This document shows positions 9,635-17,605 of a DNA stretch of 64,000 nucleotides, piece by piece. Under the pieces are notes generated by a model. It worked only from the letters and a program-made list of their open reading frames with translations. It did no database searches and was not told the DNA's origin. Numbering within the stretch: the stretch's first letter is position 1; each line of letters starts with the position of its first letter. The stretch spans positions 56,295 through 120,294 of the forward strand of contig JAJVHY010000025.1 of the NCBI GenBank assembly GCA_022072455.1, in the 5' to 3' direction. The position numbers and the translations under genes were made by a program. The stretch comes from Verrucomicrobiia bacterium (GTDB taxonomy: Bacteria; Verrucomicrobiota; Verrucomicrobiia; Palsa-1439).

Positions 9635-10653
9635 GGAATGACCTGGCCTCCGGTGGGGTTGAGATAGAGCACACGTTGCCAGCGGCTTTTCTCGGCGCGG
9701 TAGTGGCCGGGCATCCGGGACAATCGCGCTTCATTCTTACAAGCCTTGTCCGCGCCGATGGCGGTCAGCATGTCGAATAGTTTACCTTCAACGCGTTGTT
9801 GCCAGTCGGCAGCATCGGCAGCGTCAATCCGCACCCAGCCGTGAACACTCTTACCGCCAGAGTCGAGCAAGGCGACAACCGGCAGTTTCACGCCAGCCCA
9901 AAAGCGGATTTGCTGGTCGCGGGGCATTTCGTCAAACTCGACAACCGCGAATCGAAATTGAGCAACGCAATCGTCGGCGCGGTAAGAGTCTTTCCCCTCT
10001 TTCGTCTTTCCCAGCCGGCCAGTGAGCGGGTTCGGGATGATGTGCTCCGGGATGGCCGCGCTAGTCTCAAACCGCTTCAACCAATCCGCGACGGTCAAGA
10101 CGTGCTCGACGCCAGCATCATACCGGGTACCGATGAAAAGTCGGTCGGTGAGTTGATACAACCGCCGCAAGACTTCGCTGGCATCGTGTTCGGGCGGCCA
10201 GTCAATCCGCACGGGCGATGACTCCCACAACTCCGCCTCAGTGAAGTCCGCGCCGCGCTCGACGATACCGGCCAGCAATTTTGCTCCGTCAACCTTTGGA
10301 GCCGGTGTTGCCGTCCGCATGGCAACGTGCGGCGTGAATGTGGATTGCGAGTTGAACGCCTTGTTGACCGTCTTGGTGATCTCGCCGGCAGTGACGCGGC
10401 GTGAGCCGTGAACGTGTGCCGCAATATCGGAAACAACTTGCTCCGCACTGATACCGGCCAGCCGCCCGTAGTTGGCGATGCTTAATTGCGCTGTATGACA
10501 ACCGCCTCCGCCGGATGCCGGCATGTTCCGCAATGCGTCTTGATACTTGGAAAGAAAAGACTCCCGCCGCGCCGGTGCCGGTAGTCGCGACCGGGCGGAC
10601 TCGACCGCCAGCCCGTGCGCGGGGGAATTGAGTAGCTCGTTGCCCGGTCGCAT
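9631..10653 (-). CDS. AEP primase-like protein
   Basis: FAVVEFDEMP, DSGGKSVHGWVRID (sxH-type motif) and LSRMPGHYR resemble archaeo-eukaryotic primase motifs. Confidence 0.6.
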   Translation of the reverse strand: MRPGNELLNSPAHGLAVESARSRLPAPARRESFLSKYQDALRNMPASGGGGCHTAQLSIANYGRLAGISAEQVVSDIAAHVHGSRRVTAGEITKTVNKAFNSQSTFTPHVAMRTATPAPKVDGAKLLAGIVERGADFTEAELWESSPVRIDWPPEHDASEVLRRLYQLTDRLFIGTRYDAGVEHVLTVADWLKRFETSAAIPEHIIPNPLTGRLGKTKEGKDSYRADDCVAQFRFAVVEFDEMPRDQQIRFWAGVKLPVVALLDSGGKSVHGWVRIDAADAADWQQRVEGKLFDMLTAIGADKACKNEARLSRMPGHYRAEKSRWQRVLYLNPTGGQVIP

Positions 10654-10656
10654 GGG

Positions 10657-10908
10657 TCAAACCTCTCCCACGGCGTTGACGCGGAACTTTTCGAGAGCTG
10701 CTTCAATATCGGCACGCTTGAACATGATGACACCGCGCCGGCCAGTGCCGATGCGGTAGAAAGGAATCAGATTTTTGCGTTGCCAGTTTGATAGCGTGCG
10801 ACGCGATACCGGCAACAACTTCGTTACCTCGTTGGGTCTCAGGTAAAAGGCGGCAGTGGCGAGGACAGCGGCGGCCTCTACTTTGCTTGATATAAAATTG
10901 GCTTTCAT
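10657..10908 (-). CDS. Small HTH protein (excisionase/AlpA-like)
   Basis: RPNEVTKLLPVSRRTLSNWQRKNLIPFYRIGTGRRGVIMFKRADIEAALEKF, winged-HTH excisionase-like pattern. Confidence 0.72.
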   Translation of the reverse strand: MKANFISSKVEAAAVLATAAFYLRPNEVTKLLPVSRRTLSNWQRKNLIPFYRIGTGRRGVIMFKRADIEAALEKFRVNAVGEV

Positions 10909-11049
10909 TGCGTGGCAGCATCGGCCACCACGCGCACTAAGTCGAAAGGTGTCGCTTTCACTAGCGACAGTGACACTGACAGTGAAAGTAGCAAGCCTCC
11001 TACTCTAAAGACTTTACAATGTGGCAGAACTGAAACTGAAAGTCTTGCG

Positions 11050-12234
11050 TTACGAGTTCGCGACCATTGGCACAATCTTGTTGCCGGCTTCGTCGGCAGC
11101 CGGGCGCAACTCGAAAAACCGCTTGGCATCGGCAGCGGTCACGAGTGCCTTGTAGTGCCGGTGAATCATATCGGCGGAGTTGCCGAGTTGATACGCGACC
11201 TTGACGGCATCCCCGGTCAACGCCAGCGAGTACGACGCGCACGAGTGCCGCAATCCGTTGTCTTGCCACTTCTCCAAGCCGGCAGCCGTCGCCAATTCCG
11301 TCAACCGCTTGTAAAGGGTGCGCTGGTCGTGCTCGACAACCATGCCCTTGCGCTTGGTGCATGATGCCAACCACGCGGCGAGGGTGTCGTTGATCTCGAC
11401 CACGCGGCGGCTGCGTTTCTTGGCGACGTTTGCGCCGATGATGATGCTCCGCTCCGCCAGCTTGACCGCGCTCCAATCCAGCCGCAACAACTCTGCGCTC
11501 CGCAAGCCGGCAAACAAGCCGATGGCGACGTAGGGAAGCAACTCGTATTCGGCGGCGTGTTCCAAGAGTCGGGCGGCTTGGTCGGCAGTGAAGATTTCCG
11601 GTTCGGCATCCTCAGCGGTGGGGCGCGGGATGCTGGCGGCGATATTGTACTCCGCCCAGCCGTTGCGGATGGCGAAGTTGTAAAGCTGACTCACCTTGAC
11701 CGCATAGTTGATGCGACTCCGCGCCGATAGCGTCGGGTCATTCAACCATGCGGTTAATTCTTCGCGGGTGATGCTGGCAAGTTGCCGGTCGCCGAAAGAT
11801 TTGGCGAACTGTTCCAACCGCATACGAAGGTCTTTGACGGTACGGTCGCGGCGTTTGTTTCCTTCGGCCTCCGCAACCAACAGCTTGACGATCTCACTGA
11901 CGGTCGGGGCGGTGCGGTACTTTAGAACGTGCTCGACGTAGTGCTCGACGGCTTCCGTGATGCTGGCGTTGTGCGGCTTCAGCAACGCAATCGCCTTCGT
12001 CGCCTCGACGCGGACAGCGGTGGGCATCGTGAAAGCGGCGCGGCCTTCATTCTCGACTTGGTTGCGGATTTCGGTAGCCCGATCTTCCGCTTCTTTTTTG
12101 GTCGGGTAGGCTTCGCGGATGCGTTGACCGTTGACCATACAAGCTACTTGCCAAGCGGTCTTGCCGTTGGTATAGCTCAACTCGTGAATCGGCGGCCACA
12201 ACTTGGTTTTGGTCTTGGTAGTTGTCATTGGCAT
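11050..12234 (-). CDS. Tyrosine recombinase / phage-type integrase
   Basis: GLFAGLRSAELLRLDW, NGLRHSCASYSLALTGD and HRHYKALV catalytic-box-like motifs; abuts tRNA-Thr. Confidence 0.9.
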   Translation of the reverse strand: MPMTTTKTKTKLWPPIHELSYTNGKTAWQVACMVNGQRIREAYPTKKEAEDRATEIRNQVENEGRAAFTMPTAVRVEATKAIALLKPHNASITEAVEHYVEHVLKYRTAPTVSEIVKLLVAEAEGNKRRDRTVKDLRMRLEQFAKSFGDRQLASITREELTAWLNDPTLSARSRINYAVKVSQLYNFAIRNGWAEYNIAASIPRPTAEDAEPEIFTADQAARLLEHAAEYELLPYVAIGLFAGLRSAELLRLDWSAVKLAERSIIIGANVAKKRSRRVVEINDTLAAWLASCTKRKGMVVEHDQRTLYKRLTELATAAGLEKWQDNGLRHSCASYSLALTGDAVKVAYQLGNSADMIHRHYKALVTAADAKRFFELRPAADEAGNKIVPMVANS

Positions 12235-12328
12235 CCCTTCGTTTTGTTGCCTCAGATTGCCAATTTTTGCCAATCAAGTCAAGCGCATAAAGGGCAGATT
12301 GTTTGTAAGTCGTTGATTGACAGTAAGC

Positions 12329-12404
<76 letters not shown>

Positions 12405-12428
12405 GTTTTTTGAAACAACATCCCGGTA

Positions 12429-12686
12429 ATGACTGCTTTTGTGTATGTGTTAGTATCCGATCAGAATGGTCGGTACTACATAGGTTCGACTGATCATTTG
12501 TTGCGCCGGTATCATCAACACGCGACCGGCCAAGTGTACACGACTGCGAGGATGCTGCCGGTGAAGTTGGTCGGTTGGAAAGAGTTTGAGAGTTTAGCCC
12601 ATGCGCGATTCGCCGAACGCGCATTGAAGGCGAAGAAAAGCCGAGTTTACATTGCGCGCTTTTTACGAGAATGTGGCGGTCAGTAG
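12429..12686 (+). CDS. GIY-YIG endonuclease domain protein
   Basis: FVYVLVSDQNGRYYIGSTDHLLRRYHQHATGQVYTTARMLPVKLVGWKEFESLAHARFAERALK. Confidence 0.9.
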   Translation: MTAFVYVLVSDQNGRYYIGSTDHLLRRYHQHATGQVYTTARMLPVKLVGWKEFESLAHARFAERALKAKKSRVYIARFLRECGGQ

Positions 12687-12755
12687 AGCAACTCCGAACA
12701 TCCAGTGGATGTTCGGAGTAGGTTGTCGGTTCGAACCCGACCATCGGCTCCAGTT
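12683..12755 (+). pseudogene. 3' tRNA-Thr-like copy with a hairpin in place of the anticodon arm
   Basis: GTAGAGCA, then ACTCCGAACATCC-AGT-GGATGTTCGGAGT, then AGGTTGTCGGTTCGAACCCGACCATCGGCTCCAGTTTTTTT; no matching 5' acceptor strand upstream. Confidence 0.8.
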
Positions 12756-12769
12756 TTTTTGAAAGATTT

Positions 12770-13038
12770 TGGTCGTGCTAGGCGGGGAGTTAGCGGTTCC
12801 CTGTACCAGCAACCCGCTACAGCTGGGCGGAATTCCCGGGCAAGGCGGCGATGTGGGCGAACAAACCGCAGGGCGGCGTTGAGCGTTGGGTCCGATGCAA
12901 TGGATGCGGGTTGAACCCCGCCAGGGCCGGAAGGCAGCAACGGTAAATCTGATGTTCCTTGTGCCGTCGGGTTGCCTGACGGGAGCCTCAACTGCGGTAA
13001 GTAAGCCGGTGTCGTTCGTCAAACCAGGGTGCACGGCC
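12770..13038 (+). ncRNA. ffs: Signal recognition particle RNA, large (Alu-domain) type
   Basis: GTCGTGCTAGGCGGGGAGTTAGCGGTTCCCTGTACC at the 5' end, CGCCAGGGCCGGAAGGCAGCAACGG (S-domain tip), GGGTTGCCTG and GGGTGCACGGCC at the 3' end followed by a T run. Confidence 0.9.
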
Positions 13039-13050
13039 TTTTTTATTTAG

Positions 13051-14718
13051 ATGGCACAACAATATCAAGTGCTCGCCCGCAAGTGGCGACCGCAGCAATT
13101 CGACGAGTTGGTCGGACAAGACCACGTCGCGACCACTCTCAAAAACGCCATCGAACAAGAGCGACTGGCGCACGCCTACCTCTTCGTCGGCCCCCGCGGC
13201 ATCGGCAAAACCTCCACCGCGCGCATTTTTGCCAAGGCCCTCAACTGCGTCAAAGGGCCGACCGCCACGCCGTGCGACAAATGCGACAACTGCAAGGAAA
13301 TCGCCGCCGGCAACTCCCTCGACGTCCTCGAAATTGATGGCGCATCCAACAACGGCGTCGAACAGGTCCGCGAACTGCGCGAGACTTGCCGCTACGCGCC
13401 GGCACGCGGGAAGTTCAAGATCTACATCATCGACGAAGTCCACATGCTCAGCACCGCGGCCTTCAACGCCCTGCTGAAGACGCTCGAAGAGCCACCGGCC
13501 CACGTCAAATTCATCTTCGCCACGACCGATCCGCAGAAAGTCTTGCCGACCATTCTCTCCCGCTGTCAACGCTTCGACCTCAGCCGCATCCCGGCCGCGT
13601 TGATGGTGAAACACCTCAAGAAAATCGCGAAGGACGAAAAGATCACAATTGATGACGCCGCGCTCGCCGCCATCGCCCGCGGCGCCGAAGGCGGCATGCG
13701 TGATGCCGAAAGCACGCTCGACCAACTCATCGCCTTCTGTGGCGACAAAATCGCCGAAAAAGATGTGCTCAGCGTCTTCGGCCTCGTCGCCCACGACAAA
13801 ATTGCCGGCCTGACGGATGCGTTGATTGATGGCGATACCAACGTCGCCCTCAAAACCGTCAAAGAACTCGATGAAGTCGGCAAAGATTTGCAGCGGTTGC
13901 TGGCCGACTTACTCGACCATTTCCGCAACCTCCTCGTCCTCACCCTCGGCAGCGAAAGCGAATCGCTCGTCGACGTTGCCGACACCGATCTGGACCTCCT
14001 GAAGAAGCAGGCCGGGCGAATTGATTCCGATGCCGTGTTGCGAATCATTGACGCCCTAGCCGCCGCCGAAGGTCGCCTCCGGTATGCGTTGTCGAAGCGC
14101 ATCTATTTCGAAATCGCCCTCGTCCGCGCCATCAAAGCCCGGCAAATGGTCAGCCTCGATGGCGTCCTCAAGAAACTGAATGAACTGAAGTCGCAAATCC
14201 CCGGCGGCCCCACTGTGGGAGCGGCCTCCCCGCCGCGACCGGCTCCACCGGAGAATCGCGGTACGCAGACCGTCTCCACCCCGGTAGCACCAACGCCCGC
14301 CTCGATTGACGACGCCTGGGCCTACGCCGTTGAGCACCTCCACAAAGTCAACGCCTTGACCAAGAGCTATCTCGTCGGCGCGCGTCCTTTGGGATTGAAG
14401 GCCGGCATCCTGACGATTGGCCTCGACCCCGAATTTCCCGAGCGCCGCGAGTTCGTGGACAACACCCGCAACAAAGAAGTCCTGCAAACCCGGCTCCGCG
14501 AAAAACTCCACACCGATATCGCGGTAAAATTCGAGCTTTCCGAATCCATCGCTCCCTCCCCTTCCCCGCGCCTGCCGGCCAGTCCCGCCACAAAACCGGC
14601 GCCGCCGCCAACTCCGGCACCACGGCGAGCGGTCAACCCGGAAGAATTCAAAAACGATCCGTTGATCAAAAAAGCACTCGAAATTTTCAAAGGCACAATC
14701 GTCGAAGTCAGAAAATGA
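13051..14718 (+). CDS. dnaX: DNA polymerase III subunit gamma/tau
   Basis: LARKWRPQQFDELVGQDHVATTLKNAI, GPRGIGKTSTARIFAKALNC, YIIDEVHMLSTAAFNALLKTLEEPP. Confidence 0.97.
   Translation: MAQQYQVLARKWRPQQFDELVGQDHVATTLKNAIEQERLAHAYLFVGPRGIGKTSTARIFAKALNCVKGPTATPCDKCDNCKEIAAGNSLDVLEIDGASNNGVEQVRELRETCRYAPARGKFKIYIIDEVHMLSTAAFNALLKTLEEPPAHVKFIFATTDPQKVLPTILSRCQRFDLSRIPAALMVKHLKKIAKDEKITIDDAALAAIARGAEGGMRDAESTLDQLIAFCGDKIAEKDVLSVFGLVAHDKIAGLTDALIDGDTNVALKTVKELDEVGKDLQRLLADLLDHFRNLLVLTLGSESESLVDVADTDLDLLKKQAGRIDSDAVLRIIDALAAAEGRLRYALSKRIYFEIALVRAIKARQMVSLDGVLKKLNELKSQIPGGPTVGAASPPRPAPPENRGTQTVSTPVAPTPASIDDAWAYAVEHLHKVNALTKSYLVGARPLGLKAGILTIGLDPEFPERREFVDNTRNKEVLQTRLREKLHTDIAVKFELSESIAPSPSPRLPASPATKPAPPPTPAPRRAVNPEEFKNDPLIKKALEIFKGTIVEVRK
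14215..14280. repeat. In-frame palindromic repeat-like segment in the dnaX linker (66 bp)
   Basis: Nested inverted repeats: imperfect outer arms GTGGGAGCGG / CCGTCTCCACC, inner CCGCGA...TCGCGG and CTCC/GGAG; encodes VGAASPPRPAPPENRGTQTVST. Confidence 0.5.
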
Positions 14719-14728
14719 AAGGACTCCC

Positions 14729-15043
14729 ATGGCCGGTTTAGGCAAATTCTTAAAACAAGCGCAAAAGATGCAGGAAGAGATGACGAAAGTTCAGGAGGCG
14801 CTCGCCCAACGCGAAGTTGAAGCCTCCTCTGGCGGCGGCGCCGTTAAAGCCGTGGCCCGGTGCGATGGCAGTATTGCCCGCATCAAAATTGACCCCAAGG
14901 TCGTTGACCCGAAAGATGTTGAGATGCTGGAAGATCTCGTACTCGGGGCCGTGACCAATGCCTTGGAGGTCGCCAAGAAAACGCAGACCGAAGAAATGAA
15001 CAAGGTCACCGCCGGCATGAGCCTCCCCGGCATGGGTATGTGA
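14729..15043 (+). CDS. YbaB/EbfC family nucleoid-associated protein
   Basis: MAGLGKFLKQAQKMQEEMTKVQEALAQREVEASSGGGAVKAVARCDG; between dnaX and recR. Confidence 0.93.
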   Translation: MAGLGKFLKQAQKMQEEMTKVQEALAQREVEASSGGGAVKAVARCDGSIARIKIDPKVVDPKDVEMLEDLVLGAVTNALEVAKKTQTEEMNKVTAGMSLPGMGM

Positions 15044-15051
15044 GGCGGAAA

Positions 15052-15172
15052 ATCCGAAACTCGAAATCCGAAACAAATCCGAAGCACGAATGAACCGACC
15101 TTCCGCCATAGTTGCCGATTTCTGGATTCGAGTTTGTTTCGGATTTCGGATTTTCTGATTCGGATTTTTCCC
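15052..15172. repeat. AATCCGAAA-type imperfect inverted repeat
   Basis: aaaatccgaaactcgaaatccgaaacaaatccgaa facing gattcgagtttgtttcggatttcggattttctgattcggattttt. Confidence 0.65.
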
Positions 15173-15175
15173 GTC

Positions 15176-15772
15176 ATGGATTACCCCGCACCCGTTCAAA
15201 ACCTCATTGCACAAATCGCGAAGCTGCCCGGTATCGGCAAACGCAGCGCGGAACGCGTCGCCTTACACTTGCTGAAATCCAAGCCCGACCTCAGCCGGCA
15301 ACTCGCCCAAGCCATCCTCGAAACCAAGTCGAAGATTCGCAACTGCTCCCGGTGCGGCAGCTACACCGAAGCCGACCCGTGCGAGATTTGCCAAGGCGCG
15401 CGCCGTGATCAAACCGTGATTTGCGTTGTCGAAGGCCCGAACGACATCCTCTCGCTCGAAAAGACCGGCAGTTTCACCGGCGTCTACCACGCGTTGATGG
15501 GCCGCATCTCGCCGCTCAACGGCATCGGCCCGGAAAACCTGCGCATCGCCGCACTTGTGGAGCGCGTCCGACAGGAAAAACCAACGGAAGTCATCATCGC
15601 GCTCGGCGGTGAAGTTGAAAGCGACGCCACCGCCCACTACATCGGCGAACAACTCCAACCGCTCGGTGTCACCGTCACCCGGATCGGTTTGGGATTACCG
15701 GCGGGGAGTGCGTTGGAAGCCGCCGATGAAGTCACCTTGGCCAATGCGCTGGCCGGCCGCCGTCAATTGTAG
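15176..15772 (+). CDS. recR: Recombination mediator protein RecR
   Basis: LIAQIAKLPGIGKRSAERVALHLL, zinc-finger CSRCGSYTEADPCEIC, Toprim VICVVEGPNDI. Confidence 0.95.
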   Translation: MDYPAPVQNLIAQIAKLPGIGKRSAERVALHLLKSKPDLSRQLAQAILETKSKIRNCSRCGSYTEADPCEICQGARRDQTVICVVEGPNDILSLEKTGSFTGVYHALMGRISPLNGIGPENLRIAALVERVRQEKPTEVIIALGGEVESDATAHYIGEQLQPLGVTVTRIGLGLPAGSALEAADEVTLANALAGRRQL

Positions 15773-15779
15773 CCCGCGT

Positions 15780-17603
15780 CTACGGAACCGCTTCACCAAT
15801 TAGCCGGGAAAACTCGGGATACCGGCGGAGTTGATGCAGGTCTGGGTCAGCCGCCGCCCGGCGCCGGTAACTTTCCGCTCCCTCACCCGTCAGACACGTT
15901 TCGAGGTGCCGCAATGATTGCTGGGGCTGGTCGATCAAGCTGTAGGCGACCGCCAATTGGTACCGGCTGGCAGTATCCTGCGCGTCGATCTCCAAGGCTT
16001 TCAGCAATTTCTCGATGGCTTGCCGGTACACCAGCCGGTCTTTTTCCAGTCTTCCCAAACCGGTCAACGTCGCGCCCCAAGCCCGATAGAGCCGTCCCTC
16101 GCGTTGACCGGCGGTGACCCGGGTGATTTCTCCGAAAAGCCGGTCGGCTTTTTGCAGGGCGTTTTTTTCGGCGGCGCGCACTCCGTACTCCGCCAACGCC
16201 AATGCCAACTCGCGTTGCCCGCGAAACTTTTCGCCACTGAGTGTGACGCGCTTCAACGCCAGTTCAAATTTTTCGGCCGCCTGCCGGTAGGCCTCAAGCT
16301 GCTGGGCCGGATCCGCCAACCTTTCCGTGGCGGCCAGTTGCCAAAGCGCTCCCCAAACGAGATATGGTTGCGCGTCAGCTTCCGGAAGTTGGGTGAGTTT
16401 CTGGCACCGCTGGTTGGCCGCATCCCACCAGCGCTGGCTTTCGGCCGGTGCGTCAGCCGTACGGGCCAACGCGGCGAGAGTTTGGGCGTGGAGCAATTGC
16501 GGCCGGTAAGCGGTGGGATAGTTGCTGATAATCTGCGCCAACAAATCCGCCGCGCGATACCGGTGGGGTCGGGCGGCCGGGGTGGTGCTGGCTTCATCGG
16601 CGCGCGCGATTTCGTGTTCCGCTTCACTGAGTCGGGCGGCCAGCGCGCCGGTGGGTTGCGCTTGGATCAATGCCACAAACTCCGGCTGAGTGATCAGCGC
16701 AGCCAGATCCGGCTCGCGGGTGGCCTGTTCTCGCAGCGCCGGAGAGGTGAACGCCACGCGTAGATGCTCCAAGGCATTGGTGGCCTGTCCGAGCAGGCCG
16801 TGGGCGCGCGCCAACTCATAATGCACGCCGACTGTGTCACCGGGATACAAGAGCGATTCCTCCAACCGCGCCACTGCCGCCGTCAGTTGGGTGCGGTTTG
16901 TGGTCGCCCGCCCCGTCGCCAGCAACGCTCGGCCCCAAATCAACTGTTGCGGTCCGGTCACGTAGGCTGGCTGGAATTTATCAGCCACTGCCAAATCGTC
17001 GAGACAGGCTGCCAAAGCGGTTTGCAGGGTGGCGAGGCTGTCCGTGCATTGGGAGATTTCCCAAAGACATTCCGCGCGGGTCAACGCAATGGTGGACTTG
17101 TCAAAATCCGTGCGGACGAGCGTTTGGGCCCGATCGAAAAGCTGGCGCGCCTCGGTGAGTTGGGCGCACCGGTTCGTCGCGGTAGCGCCAAAGCGGAGGG
17201 CATTGTAGGTGAGAAACCGGCCCCATGAGTTGAGAATGCGCCAGTCAGCACTCGGATGCGCCGCCGCAGTCGCAAACTCCGGCTGAGCCACCCGCGCGAA
17301 CTCCAGCGCCTGCCGGTCATCCGTGGTTTCCCGCGAAAGACCGAAAAGCGTTTGCGCCAACAGCCCGCGCGCCCGGTAATGTTCGGGATCGAATGTCAGT
17401 GCGTCGGTGAACTCGCGTTGGGCGGCGATCAGCAACGTCCGGCGGTCATGGGAAGTCGCGCCACGTTCGGCGTGTTGGAGAACCAGGTAACCACGCCGGT
17501 AGGCCGCTTGGGCGGGAGAGTTGGTCGAATTGCTTTGTCCACAGACGACCACCGGCTTGGCAAACAACACCAACAGCAGCGACAACCCAAGCCGGGATTT
17601 CAC
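15780..17603 (-). CDS. Tetratricopeptide-repeat secreted protein
   Basis: Signal peptide-like N-terminus; TPR-like helical repeats (e.g. AIEKLLKALEIDAQDTASRYQLAVAYSLI). Confidence 0.7.
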   Translation of the reverse strand: MKSRLGLSLLLVLFAKPVVVCGQSNSTNSPAQAAYRRGYLVLQHAERGATSHDRRTLLIAAQREFTDALTFDPEHYRARGLLAQTLFGLSRETTDDRQALEFARVAQPEFATAAAHPSADWRILNSWGRFLTYNALRFGATATNRCAQLTEARQLFDRAQTLVRTDFDKSTIALTRAECLWEISQCTDSLATLQTALAACLDDLAVADKFQPAYVTGPQQLIWGRALLATGRATTNRTQLTAAVARLEESLLYPGDTVGVHYELARAHGLLGQATNALEHLRVAFTSPALREQATREPDLAALITQPEFVALIQAQPTGALAARLSEAEHEIARADEASTTPAARPHRYRAADLLAQIISNYPTAYRPQLLHAQTLAALARTADAPAESQRWWDAANQRCQKLTQLPEADAQPYLVWGALWQLAATERLADPAQQLEAYRQAAEKFELALKRVTLSGEKFRGQRELALALAEYGVRAAEKNALQKADRLFGEITRVTAGQREGRLYRAWGATLTGLGRLEKDRLVYRQAIEKLLKALEIDAQDTASRYQLAVAYSLIDQPQQSLRHLETCLTGEGAESYRRRAAADPDLHQLRRYPEFSRLIGEAVP

Positions 17604-17605
17604 AG

